A stretch of DNA of 63,206 nucleotides from Candidatus Sulfopaludibacter sp. SbA3 (GTDB lineage Bacteria; Acidobacteriota; Terriglobia; Bryobacterales; Bryobacteraceae): positions 1 through 63,206 of the forward strand of contig CAMDED010000024.1 of assembly GCA_945893365.1 (NCBI GenBank). Reading direction: 5' to 3'. How positions within the stretch are numbered: the stretch's first letter is position 1; each line of letters begins with the position of its first letter. Positions 1 through 8,479 of this stretch are shown here, one piece after another. The notes under the pieces are model-generated. The model did no database searches and was not told the DNA's origin. It saw only the letters and a program-made list of their open reading frames with translations. Made by a program: the position numbers and the translations under genes.

Positions 1-138
1 CCCCCGCCCTTCCCCCTCGAACACCACCTCCTCGCTCGCTTCCAAAAACGCCTGGATTTCCTCCTGGCTCAACTTCTTCGCATTCCGCATCCTGATGATC
101 ACACCCCAGCATGCTTCAACTTCCCCCTTCAGGCTCAT
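1..138 (-). CDS. Partial ORF at window edge, possibly transposase N-terminus
   Basis: An open frame reads leftward from an ATG at 138 (alternative ATG at 90) and leaves the window still open after 46 codons. The readable part is short, charged and helix-prone, with the stretch MRNAKKLSQEEIQAF. Such N-termini occur in integrase-type transposases of acidobacteria, but no catalytic motif is visible. Its start lies within a 24-bp direct repeat, and the neighbouring genes are all damaged, so an insertion-sequence origin is plausible. It could equally be an unrelated hypothetical protein. Confidence 0.3.
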   Translation of the reverse strand, partial: MSLKGEVEACWGVIIRMRNAKKLSQEEIQAFLEASEEVVFEGEGRG

Positions 139-183
139 CTTGTATTGGAAACAGCCTTTCCTTCAGGCTCGTCTTGTATTGGA
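126..183. repeat. Pair of 24-bp direct repeats
   Basis: Positions 126-149 and 160-183 carry the same 24-bp sequence with one difference (CTCATC versus CTCGTC), 34 bp apart. The first copy holds the ATG of the leftward partial ORF. Function unknown; they may be inner ends of a mobile element or a small local duplication. Confidence 0.7.
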
Positions 184-292
184 CAAGACTACTATTTGCA
201 ATATATCCTTGAATAGCGTAGACTTAGACTCAGCATTGGCCTGCGCTCCTCCTGATCGCACGTTCCTGTGACGATTAGGATAGGAGCGAATC

Positions 293-525
293 ATGAAGAC
301 GATCTGCGGATGGCGACTGACGGTCGCCATTTTTTTTGTTCCGGGAGTTGTCAGCCTCGATGCCGGCCCGTATACTTTGACGGATCTCGGCACGCTCGGC
401 GGCAGCGGAAGCACCGCGAACGCAATCAACAACAGTGGGCAGGTTGTAGGCTCAAGTTATGTGCCTAACAATGTTGAACGCGCGTTCTTGTATTCTGGCG
501 GTGTGATGCACAGCTTGCTAGCAGC
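293..525 (+). pseudogene. HAF-repeat extracellular protein, truncated by IS
   Basis: The gene starts at ATG 293 behind an AGGA-rich ribosome site. It encodes a signal peptide (MKTICGWRLTVAIFFVPGVV) and then a typical HAF repeat (DLGTLGGSGSTANAINNSG followed by QVVGSS). HAF proteins are exported beta-rich proteins made of many such roughly 40-residue repeats. Here only one full repeat and the start of the next are present before the sequence changes character at about 520-526 and runs into the region ahead of the IS1182-type transposase. The frame stays open to 586, but residues after about 76 do not resemble the family. The rest of the gene is not found to the right of the transposase, so a simple reversible insertion is unlikely. 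Confidence 0.75.
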
Positions 526-2017
526 CTGTGGTGAAAGTCTCCGCCAAAGGGGGCTTGCGTTTATTTGTGTAAAGTACTTTACATGATGGGGTCCCTACTG
601 TATAATTGAGCTTCTCCCCACAAAGGTTTGGACCTCAGATTATGTCGATGGGTACCCGCCACCACCGCCAACGGCAGGAAGACCTCTGGATCACACACCA
701 CGAGTTGGCCCAGGCTCCTTCCCATCCGTTCTATCAGCGTCTCAATGAACTCCTCGACAGCGAGAAGTTCGATGAGTTCGTCGAGAAGGAGTGCGCGGGA
801 TTCTATGCCGTCAATAACGGCCGACCCTCGCTTTCGCCAGGGATCTACTTCCGTTTGTTGCTATTGGGGTATTTCGAGGGGATTGATTCAGAGCGGGGTA
901 TCGCCTGGCGGACGGCGGACTCGTTGGGGCTGCGGCGGTTCCTTTCCATCGGGTTGGATGAAGGGACACCGGATCACTCGACCATCTCTCGAACGCGGCG
1001 GCTGATCGACGTGGACACGCATCGGAGGGTGTTCCTCTGGGTGCTGGGATTGCTGGCGGACCGGGGTCTGTTGAAAGGCAAGCGAATCGGCATTGATGCC
1101 ACTACCTTGGAAGCCAATGCGGCGTTGCGCTCGATCGTGCGGCGGGACAACGGGGAAAGCTACGAGGAGTTTCTGAAAGAGCTGGCGAGCAAGTCTGGGA
1201 TTGAGACGCCCACGCGGGAGGATCTGGCGCGGCTGGACCGGAAGCGAAAGAAGAAGATGAGCAACAAGGAGTGGGTGAATCCGCATGACAGCGACGCTCG
1301 CATTGCCAAGATGAAGGATGGGCGAACCCATCTGGCCCACAAGGCGGAGCATGCGGTGGATATGGAGACGGGAGCGGTGGTGGCGGTGACGTTGCAAGAG
1401 GCCGACCAGGGTGACACCACGACGGTGAAAGAGACGTTGGCGGAGGCGGGGGAAGCGGTCGCCGAACTGATCGGGCGGGAAGCCGGGATCGCGCCCGACG
1501 AAGCACCGAAGGTGAACCTGGGCGGCGTCGAAGAAGTGGTGGCTGACAAGGGATACCATAGCGGCCCGGTATTAGAAGAGATGAAGACCGCCGGCGTGCG
1601 CACCTACATTCCCGAGAAGAAGCAACCGGGCCAACGGCATTGGGTGGGTAAGGAAGGACCGCAACAAGCCGTCTACGCGAACCGTCGACGACTAAAGCGT
1701 CCCAAAGGGAAACGTCTCCTACGCGCACGCGGCGAACTGGTCGAGCGAAGCTTCGCGCACTGCTACGACACGGGAGGGATGCGACGTACGCATCTGCGCA
1801 AGCACTCCAACATCCTGAAGCGGCAGTTGATTCACGTCGGGGCATTCAATCTGAGCTTGATTCTGCGCAAGTTGGTTGGCTCCGGCACGCCACGGGAGTG
1901 GAGAAACCGCCATTCCCAGCTCGTTTTTCTGTTCGCATTCCAATTCCGGGCATGGCAGCGGCTCGCGGCGGCGCTGAATTCAGTGCTTATCGCCTCCGAG
2001 ACGGACTTCGCCCTCAG
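526..2017 (+). mobile_element. IS1182-type insertion sequence, approximate limits
   Basis: The element is defined by its transposase gene and by the break between a truncated HAF gene on the left and a truncated RHS gene on the right. Imperfect terminal inverted repeats may start at 526 (CTGTGGTGAAAGTC) and end at 2017 (CTGAGGGCGAAGTC on the minus strand). If so, the transposase stop codon lies just outside. A CTAG tetramer at 518-521 could be part of the target. No clean target-site duplication is visible, and the two flanks belong to different genes, so a deletion probably followed insertion. The limits are tentative. Confidence 0.45.
568..606 (+). promoter_or_regulatory. Sigma-70 promoter of the transposase with overlapping palindrome
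   Basis: TTTACA at 578-583 and TATAAT at 601-606 are separated by exactly 17 bp. The -35 box forms the right arm of a perfect 16-bp palindrome at 568-583 (TGTAAAGTACTTTACA), which could bind a dimeric protein such as the transposase. The transposase ATG follows at 642. Confidence 0.7.
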
Positions 2018-2027
2018 AGCGGCATAA
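642..2027 (+). CDS. IS1182-family transposase (IS5 superfamily, DDE type)
   Basis: This DDE transposase has the N-terminal DUF772-like domain (about residues 30-120, with the SPGIYFRLLLLGYFEGI stretch) followed by a DDE nuclease core. Candidate catalytic residues are the Asp in GIDATTLEAN, the Asp in VADKGYHSG and the Glu in GELVERSFAH, which is the order expected in IS5/IS1182 enzymes. At about 461 residues the length is normal. The frame is open from a TTG at 606, but the ATG at 642 is preferred because the promoter -10 box covers 601-606. No frameshift or stop is seen, so the gene may be active. The C-terminus after about residue 420 is family-variable. Confidence 0.9.
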   Translation: MSMGTRHHRQRQEDLWITHHELAQAPSHPFYQRLNELLDSEKFDEFVEKECAGFYAVNNGRPSLSPGIYFRLLLLGYFEGIDSERGIAWRTADSLGLRRFLSIGLDEGTPDHSTISRTRRLIDVDTHRRVFLWVLGLLADRGLLKGKRIGIDATTLEANAALRSIVRRDNGESYEEFLKELASKSGIETPTREDLARLDRKRKKKMSNKEWVNPHDSDARIAKMKDGRTHLAHKAEHAVDMETGAVVAVTLQEADQGDTTTVKETLAEAGEAVAELIGREAGIAPDEAPKVNLGGVEEVVADKGYHSGPVLEEMKTAGVRTYIPEKKQPGQRHWVGKEGPQQAVYANRRRLKRPKGKRLLRARGELVERSFAHCYDTGGMRRTHLRKHSNILKRQLIHVGAFNLSLILRKLVGSGTPREWRNRHSQLVFLFAFQFRAWQRLAAALNSVLIASETDFALRAA

Positions 2028-2028
2028 C

Positions 2029-3603
2029 TTGGTTCGTCTTGCCGTTCCTGAAATCCGAGGGGTTCCACCACGGGCTGTTAGGGAGGAGTATCAGGATGCC
2101 GTCGTGACGCGAAGTTACGATGCCTTCGGTCGCCTCGCGAGAGTGGAGGACTCGGCATCAGGCATCTTTGCGTTCGAATACGATCTTGCCGCACGGCTGC
2201 TGAGCGTTGTAGGACCGAACGGAACAATCAAGTACACGCGCGACCAGTTCGGACGCGTGAAGACACGGCAGGTCGTAGGTGGTCCGGTTGTTACGTACAC
2301 ATATGATGCGGTTGGCAATGTGGCTTCCGCCTCTATGCCGGTGGCTTCCGCCTCTATGCCGGCGGCTTCCGTCGCATACTCCTACGACGCACTCAATCGC
2401 TTCTCTGGCCTTGCGCGGGGTAATGGCGTCGATACGGTGTACTCTTACGACGACGCTGGACGGCTGCTGTCGATCGTGCATAGGCGCGGAGCCGCCACCC
2501 TTCTCGCTCTGACGTACACGTACGACTCGGCTGGCCAGCGAATATCAGCACAGACTACGAGCGGTTCGCCGTTGGCGACTCAGGCAGCAAACGCAACCTA
2601 TGACGGCGCAAATCGATTGCTTCAACGAGGGTCTAGCACCTATGCGCACGACGAAAACGGCAATTTAACGACCGAGAGTACCTCTGAATCGACTACCACG
2701 TATAGATGGGACGGGCGCAATCGGCTGAAATCGGTCAACAACGGAGAGCAAACCACCAGCTTTACGTATGACTTCGGCGGTAACCTTATCGCTCAGGCCG
2801 ACAGCGGGGCAGGCCTGAATTTAACCAAGCGTTTCGTGCTGGACAAGCTTACCAACGTCGCCCATCAGGCAGCGAGTGACGGCACGGCGTACTCTGTGCT
2901 TTCCGGACAGTCGATCGACAGCCACGTAGCGGTTGCTAGCTCAAACGGGCAGATTGAGTATGGCATAGCAGACGCGATCAATAGCACGATCGCCACGGTG
3001 GACCAGTCCGGCGGGTTGATCTCTCAAGTCCAGTACGAGCCTTTTGCCGCAAGCATCCCATCAACCGCCGGATTTCCCTTCCTATACACGGGAAGAACTT
3101 CTACTTTGTCAGGCCTTTACTATTATCGATCTCGCTTCTATAGCTCTGTGCCTGGTCGGTTCGTATCTGAGGACGCGGTGTTTTCTAGCCAATCACCGTA
3201 CGTCTATGCGGGAAATCAACCGGCAAGTCTGGTGGATCCACTCGGACTCGAAAGTGACGAGCCGTTTGATGCAACTCAACCCCTTCCAACGACTCTTAGT
3301 GAGAATCCGAACCCCTATGCAGGGAGGGTTTTGAGTAACTGGATCAAGAACATAATCGCCGACAAAATTGAAGGATTCTTAACGGGAAAACTTATTGATG
3401 ACCCGCTGAACAACGTGTTTAATCCCGAAGGGAACCCCATTTATAAGAAGGGGCTTGAACAAATCGGCGATCTAGTAAAGAAATATCCACCCTTACAGGA
3501 TCTGATCAAAAAGCTAAGACCCAATCCTTTTAAGGAGAATGCTGAAGAAGAGCGGGCCAAATATCAAAAGAATCGGCAGTTGTGTCGACTGCTGAATCTA
3601 TAG
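2029..3603 (+). pseudogene. RHS/YD-repeat protein, C-terminal fragment with variable tip
   Basis: YD repeats begin at about nucleotide 2104 (SYDAFGRLARV) and continue to an RHS-associated core (PFLYTGR, YYYRSRFYSSVPGRF, VDPLGL) that ends near 3246. RHS proteins are large secreted or surface shells, often with a toxin tip. Full-length members are much longer and begin with a signal peptide. Here the first 25 or so codons are not YD-like and directly follow the transposase, so the 5' part is lost. The last ~115 residues after PLGL are more AT-rich, lysine-rich and unlike the rest, as in polymorphic toxin tips. I recognise no toxin family there, and no small immunity-type gene follows. Confidence 0.75.
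2321..2362 (+). repeat. 21-bp tandem repeat inside the RHS fragment
   Basis: A 21-bp unit (TGGCTTCCGCCTCTATGCCG plus G) occurs twice, at 2321-2341 and 2342-2362, followed by a degraded third copy (CGGCTTCC). It adds a repeated seven-residue block (VASASMP) between two YD repeats and keeps the frame. It probably arose by replication slippage. Confidence 0.85.
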
Positions 3604-3690
3604 TCGGCTCCGGAGCCATCGGCTTCATTGTGGCATAGGAATCGAGCCATACGGGGGCACGACAACACCGGATAGGGAAGGAGGCTCACA

Positions 3691-5297
3691 ATGAATGGTC
3701 GAGTCAGCCGTCGCAACCTGCTTCAAGCGGCGGGCGGTGCTGCCGCGTTCGGCGCGAGCGCGGGCCGCGCTCGGGGTGCGGTCGATTCGCAAAGCCGCCG
3801 CGACCAAGCGCTCAAGCTCCGCATGGATGCTGGGACGGCGCAAGCTCATCAAGATCCGCCGCCGCAATCGTCGAACGCGGACGAAACCGCTATGCCACGT
3901 TGGTCGGCTTGCTTCACCAAAGGCTTTCCCACCACCCAATGGGCGAGCCTGAGCCCGGCGCGTACGAGACGCTCCTCCAAGCGGTCCGAACCGGCAAGTC
4001 CTCCGACTTCGATGCTATCGCCCGTGGCTCCGGCCGCCGCCTGACCAATCCGCAAGCCGCCTACGCCTATTGCCTCGAAGGCGGCGATCCGCAATGTTTC
4101 GCCTGCCCGCCGGCGCCATCGTTTTCCAGTCCGGAGATGGCGGCGGAAATGGCCGAAATGTACTGGCTGTCCCTCACCCGCGAGATTCCATTTCGCGACT
4201 ACTCAACCTCGCCGCCTATCCACCAGGCAGCCCAATAACTGAAAACAACGCCGAGAGCGGTCTTCCGCGGTCCGACCCCTGGCGACCTCGACGGCCCCTA
4301 CATCTCGCAGTTCCTGGTCAGGCCGGTACAGACCGTCTCCACAATCTTCGACCAGCGCTATCGCACCCCGACCGCCGTGAACGACTTCATGACCACGTTC
4401 GGCGAGTGGCTCCAGATTCAGAACGGCGTTCCGCCTTGGCGCGAGTATGCCTGGGATTCGACGCCGCGCTACATCCGCAACGGCCGCGACCTCGCCGAGT
4501 GGGTCCACTACGACTTCCTGTTCCAGGCTTTCCTCAACGCGGCGCTCATCCTCATGAACTACCGGCCCGAGGCTGCCCTCAACGAGAATCGCACCGTGCT
4601 GAGTGACATGAACCCGTACAAGTACTCCAAGGTGCAGGACGGCTTCGTCACGTTCGGCCTGGCGCAGGTTGTCGACTGGCTCGGCCGTGTGACCACCGCT
4701 GCGCTGAAGGCCTCTTGGGCGCAGAAATGGCTGGTCCATCGCCGTCTCCGTCCCGAAGCGTTTGCCGGACGAATCCATCAGACCAGGATCAAGGCAGTTG
4801 AATATCCCATCCACGCCGATATCCTGAACTCGGCCGCTGTACAAGAGACCTACCAGCGCTGGGGTAGCTTCCTTCTGCCCCAGGCTTACCCCGAAGGTTC
4901 TCCCCTCCATCCGTCGTACCCCGGCGGGCATGGAACCGTAGCTGGAGCCTGCTCCGTGGTTCTGAAAGCCTTGTTCGATGAGAACGGTCTGATGCCCGAT
5001 TGCGTGCACGCGTCCGCCGACGGCCTGTCCCTCGAACCCTGCCCGCCCGGCTTCGTCCCTACCATCGGCAACGAGGTCAACAAGCTCGCCTTCAACATCG
5101 CCGAGGGCCGAAGCTGGGCCGGCATTCACTACCGCTCAGACTCTTTGGCAGGGATGCGGCTGGGAGAGGATGTGGCCATCTCGATCCTGCAGGACATGGT
5201 CCGAACCTGCACCGAGGACTTTGACGGCTTCGCATTCACCCGGTTCGACGGCACTCCGGTCAGAATCAACCGGAACGGAGAGGTGGCGCAATCGTGA
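3691..5297 (+). pseudogene. Vanadium-dependent haloperoxidase-like protein, broken
   Basis: The gene starts at ATG 3691 behind an AGGGAAGGAGG site and encodes a Tat signal (SRRNLLQAAGGAAAFGASAG). Similarity to vanadium haloperoxidases of the PAP2 superfamily runs to 5297 but needs two repairs. The frame changes at about 3889 (NADET, then RYATLVGLLHQ in the next frame), and an in-frame TAA lies at 4236-4238. After that stop the same frame continues with VFRGPTPGDLDGPY. The family's vanadate-site motifs are still present near the C-terminus: KWLVHRRLRPEAF, HPSYPGGHGTVAGA and AGIHYRSD. Family members are exported enzymes that oxidise halides with peroxide or act as acid phosphatases. The start of the region after 4236 also looks shortened. 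A C-terminal fragment could be translated from the GTG at 4377, but it would lack a signal peptide. Confidence 0.85.
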
Positions 5298-5401
5298 TAG
5301 CCCTCAACGCACGCCTACCGGATCGTCGTCAAGTTCGCGTCCTGAATTCTTCGGTCCCGCGCGATCAGTGGAGGCGCCAAACGGCCCGCGCCGGGCGCCC
5401 A

Positions 5402-5671
5402 TCACCCCAAGCTGCGATAGGCTTGGCCACGCGGCCGGATCGCCCGGACTTCGACCACTCGATCCCCCAGATTGACATGGAAGAGAATGCGCCACCCACC
5501 CACGCGGGTTTTTCGAAGCGTCCCGTGTCCTTCCACCCAGTCGCTGAGCGGGCCGCTCAGAGGATCGTCACAAAGCTCGTCGAAGCGCTTGATGATCCGC
5601 TGCTGCAGATTTCGGTCCTATCTTCGAAGTACGCTCTTGGCTGGATTCGCGATCACCAGCCCGAAGTTCAC
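5402..5671 (-). pseudogene. RelE/ParE-like toxin with in-frame TAG
   Basis: A GTG at 5671-5669 overlaps the antitoxin stop codon. The frame runs for 89 residues, the usual length of a RelE/ParE toxin, with recognisable parts: VIANPAKSVLRR, RIIKRFDELCDDP, HGTLRKTRVGGWRILF, RVVEVRAIRPRGQAY. Codon 18 is TAG (5620-5618), between LRR and DRNLQQR. The toxin would be cut to 17 residues unless the stop is read through or is a sequencing error. In this family the toxin cleaves ribosome-bound mRNA or inhibits gyrase. With the stop in place it should be inactive, leaving the upstream antitoxin alone. Confidence 0.7.
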
Positions 5672-5880
5672 AAACCCAGCTCATGTTTCAGATTTTCAAG
5701 CGTGGTCAGGTCTCCTCGATCGATGGCCGCTTCTCCCTCGGCGGCGGCCGTCAGGTCGTCGTCGATAAGGGGGCCGTCGCCGGCTTCATCCGCTAGAAAC
5801 TGGAGAAATCTCTGCGCCAGCGGAAATTCCTCGTCGGGAAGGAGTTCGACCAGCCGATGAAGGTTGTCCTTTCCATTCAT
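5668..5880 (-). CDS. Antitoxin-like protein of a type II toxin-antitoxin pair
   Basis: This small acidic protein of 70 residues (starting MNGKDNLHRLVELLPDEEF) ends in TTLENLKHELGL. That form is common in antitoxins paired with RelE-like toxins: an N-terminal helix-rich half and a C-terminal tail containing the motif 'sLeelkrelGL' that wraps the toxin. The stop codon overlaps the GTG start of the toxin frame downstream, so the two were translationally coupled. The antitoxin frame is intact although the toxin frame has a stop. It could still act as an operator-binding protein. Confidence 0.7.
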   Translation of the reverse strand: MNGKDNLHRLVELLPDEEFPLAQRFLQFLADEAGDGPLIDDDLTAAAEGEAAIDRGDLTTLENLKHELGL

Positions 5881-5889
5881 AACTTGATT

Positions 5890-6006
5890 CTACTCCGCTG
5901 TGGTCCCGGAACTCGCTGCTGGGCGAGCGGCAACGCGCGGCGGCAGCCTCGGGTCTTCAAGAATGTACCAGAGGGCCGCGTGCGTATCCACTACCAGCGC
6001 AGGCAT
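5890..6006 (-). pseudogene. PIN-domain (VapC-type) toxin, N-terminal fragment
   Basis: An ATG at 6006 on the minus strand opens a 38-codon frame. Its first 25 residues are a clear PIN-domain start: ALVVDTHAALWYILEDPRL, with the first catalytic Asp in VVDTH. The similarity ends about residue 28 and a TAG follows at 5892-5890. The remaining three catalytic acids are missing, so this is a remnant of a VapC ribonuclease. It sits head-to-tail 9 bp upstream of the antitoxin gene. Confidence 0.65.
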
Positions 6007-6935
6007 CGGACGTCTTCACGCGGGAAATTCTTCCACATTTATCGACGGAACCGTCGATTTGAGCGGGCAGAATGGCTTCAGCGCCAGCAACACTACTCAG
6101 CGCACTCTCACGATACCGGGTGCTGGAGGCTATGGGGGCGGATACCCAGCCTTTGGTGCGAATCCTTCAGGGCCGGGCCTCGGACCTGCGGGCGGAGTCG
6201 TTGCGTGCCCTAATAGTCCCAATTATGCGCAAGACGGCGGATTCACCGGTAACCAATTCCTCGTCCCGTTGATTGGAGGCTCCGGTGGTGGCGGCAGCGG
6301 TTCTAGTGCGGGTGGTGCTGGAGGGGGGGCAGTGCTGATCGCCAGCAGCGTGTCGATCTCAGGCGCTGGGTCGATACTGGCCCGCGGGGGTAATTATGCC
6401 GCGCTCGGCCCGACTTCGGGTTTCCGGGGGCGGCTCTGGAGGCGCCGTCCGTCTGGTGGCGCCGACGGTCTCTCTGAGTGGGCTCTTGGACGTTAGAGGT
6501 CAACCCCGAGGCTTCTGCGCCGCAGGACCCGCAAACGGTGTGCTCCGGATCGAGGGTTTTCAGATCGGAGCCATAAACGCCCAGGGAACCCTCTACACGG
6601 GTACTCCATTTGGTCTTTTCCTTTCGACGGCCAGCCTCCCCGCCGTCCGGGTGGTGAGCGTTGGCGGAAACCCGGTGGCCACCTCTCCGACGGGAACGTT
6701 TATCGTGCCAGACGTCACCGTGAACTCGAACGGCCCTCTCGCGGTAGCGATTCAAGCCGCGAATGTTCCGGTCGGCACTGTCGTGACCCTGGTGACCTTC
6801 TCGGAAAACGGCCCCGACCAGACCATTCAATCCACTCCGCTCGCCGGTACGTTGGCCTCTTCCACGGCGACCGCCAGCGTGACCTTACCGTCGGGCTTCT
6901 CAAAGGGTTTCGTCAAGGCGACCTTCACGCAATAG
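6007..6935 (+). pseudogene. Glycine-rich secreted protein, 5'-truncated and frameshifted
   Basis: From about 6010 the frame reads AGNSSTFIDGTVDLSGQNG and then long glycine-rich runs (GGSGGGGSGSSAGGAGGGA) with VLIASSVSISGAGSILARGG. At about 6420 the similarity jumps to the next frame (SGGGSGGAVRLVAPTVSLSG) and runs to a stop at 6935. The pattern resembles large, beta-helix-like, glycine-rich exported proteins of soil acidobacteria and planctomycetes, whose function is not established. The 5' end with signal peptide is missing, cut where the PIN-domain remnant begins. One frameshift plus truncation make it a pseudogene. Confidence 0.6.
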
Positions 6936-6963
6936 TTCGCCGCATGCTGAACGGAACACATTC

Positions 6964-7279
6964 ATGGTTCTGAGCCGGGTACTAAAATCGGTGGCGTTCC
7001 TTGCTGGCCCTGTGCCTCACGGTGCGGGCGCAACGGAACCAGAACTGTACCGACTCTGTCTTGAGCCGGCCCGTGCAGGTCGACACAGATGGCTCTTGGG
7101 TACTTGCGAGCATGGTGCCCTACGGTACGGGAACCGTATCGGCCAATGCGGTGGCTCGCGAGGATATGCCAGGGCAGTCTGGACTCAGTGACAGTTGGCC
7201 GCGAATAGATGCCGCCAGCACATGGCTGTCGTCCGATCAGGGAGATGTAAACCGGAAATCAGATCTTCGCAGCCGGTAA
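6964..7279 (+). pseudogene. Remnant of a secreted protein
   Basis: An ATG at 6964 starts MVLSRVLKSVAFLA. The following frame (from about 7001) gives LALCLTVRAQRNQNC and then SVLSRPVQVDTDGSWVLASM. Joined across one frameshift near 7003 this is a normal signal peptide followed by the 'QNC-x-SVLNR-x-VQV-x-x-DGTW' pattern that I associate with acidobacterial exported proteins. Similarity fades after about 7190 and the frame ends at 7279. Only a remnant of the N-terminal domain is left. Confidence 0.4.
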
Positions 7280-7474
7280 CGAGAGCTTGTCCATTGGCGC
7301 GCGCGTGCTCGCCTTTCATCAACAGCGGTCTGAAGCCGCGTTCTCCCCCAGCTTCCGCCCAAAGCTGTTCCGCTCCTCAAACCCGGTCAAACGATCTATC
7401 TTATTTATAATATTGCACTTAACAAATAAACACTTGACATCGCGGTGTACTCTGGTCTCAGAAGGTTACTCACC
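7280..7474. other. AT-rich spacer between pseudogenes
   Basis: No gene is recognised here. The part from 7390 to 7440 is distinctly AT-rich for this genome and contains TTGACA at 7434-7439, but no well-placed -10 box was found. It may hold the old promoter of the pseudogene starting at 7475. Confidence 0.4.
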
Positions 7475-8264
7475 ATGAGTTCTCAACGTAAACTCGATGC
7501 TGCCCGTGCCAACGGGGCTCTTGGCCGCGGCCGCAAAACTCCCGCCGGCCTCGCGCGTTCTGCTCAGAACGCCCGCCGCCATGGTCTGCTCGCCAGCTGC
7601 GTCCTCCTCCCCGGCGAACCCGCCGAAAATTTCGAGGAACTTCACCAACAGTTCCGTGACCGCTTCCTCCCCGTCGACGGCGTCGAAGACGGCCTCATCG
7701 AAGAAATGGTTTCCGCCTGGTGGCGCATGGCGCCGTAGCTGGTCCATGGAGAAGAACCTCATGACCAACAACATGCTGGATCAAAACGACCCGAACCGCT
7801 CTAACCGCACCGCCAACGCTTTCACTTACCTCTCGGCTTCGCCCTCGCTCAACCTCATCCACCGCTACGAGTCCCGTCTTCAGCGGATCATGCAGCGCGC
7901 CATGGACAATCTCCTGCGTCTGCGCGAGGACGACCGCCGCGAGGAAGCCTGGACGGAAGAAAATGCGCCGTTACCGGAGGTCCCCGGCCTGCCAACCCCA
8001 GTCGCCGCGGAGCCCCCCAGACCACCCACACCGCCGTCACCGACCCCGGAGCCAAGCAGTAATCCTATGAATAATAATGACTTAGAGGTTGAACCCACCC
8101 ACCTCAAGCCCATTCCGCCCAACCGTCTGGTGTCGCGAGAACAAAAAATGCGAAACGAAGCTAATTCCGTGTCCGGCGACCCCGCTGAGGTCCTTGAGAT
8201 CGCCAAACCAGAGTCGATCTCAACGCGGAGGAGACCGATCCCGTCCGGAAACGGGCGTTTTTGA
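7475..8264 (+). pseudogene. Acidobacterial conserved hypothetical, frameshifted
   Basis: ATG 7475 opens MSSQRKLDAARANGALGRG, then TPAGLARSAQNARRHGLLA. This matches a hypothetical protein family that is common in acidobacteria and recognisable by 'ARANGAxSRGPxTPxGKxRSxxNAxxHGLxA'. At about 7733 one extra G breaks the frame (WWRM, then stop). The next frame continues the same protein (RRSWSMEKNLM, then LNLIHRYESRLQRIMQRAMD and a proline-rich segment) to the stop at 8264. No function is known for the family. The frameshift makes it a likely pseudogene, unless the two parts are rejoined by recoding. Confidence 0.65.
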
Positions 8265-8479
8265 CGATTTCGGCCTTCCGCTGGGGGTCACCAGTTACCT
8301 TATTACCTTGGGGTACGCCAGATCCTCGGCTCCAACACGTCGAATCTGCGCGCAACCCAGGACCCTCGGCCCCCAAAATACGCCATCGGGGCGCCGTTCG
8401 GTGGTTGATGTGCGATGAACTCTTGGTCGGATCCGGCGAGGAAGGGACCGGAGACGGCAAACGTAGTAGAATTCTCACC

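Noticed and set aside
888-1845. Several long minus-strand frames within the transposase
   Set aside because: They overlap the clear DDE transposase and have arginine/proline-rich compositions typical of shadow frames.
2321-2362. CRISPR-like repeat
   Set aside because: The copies are directly adjacent without spacers and are in frame within the RHS gene. No CRISPR array or cas gene was seen in the window.
3606-3617. GGCTCCGGAGCC palindrome after the RHS fragment as a terminator
   Set aside because: It has no loop and no T tract; a short perfect palindrome in GC-rich DNA is not enough.
4203-5129. Minus-strand frame of 308 codons
   Set aside because: It lies opposite the well-recognised haloperoxidase C-terminal region and shows no motif.
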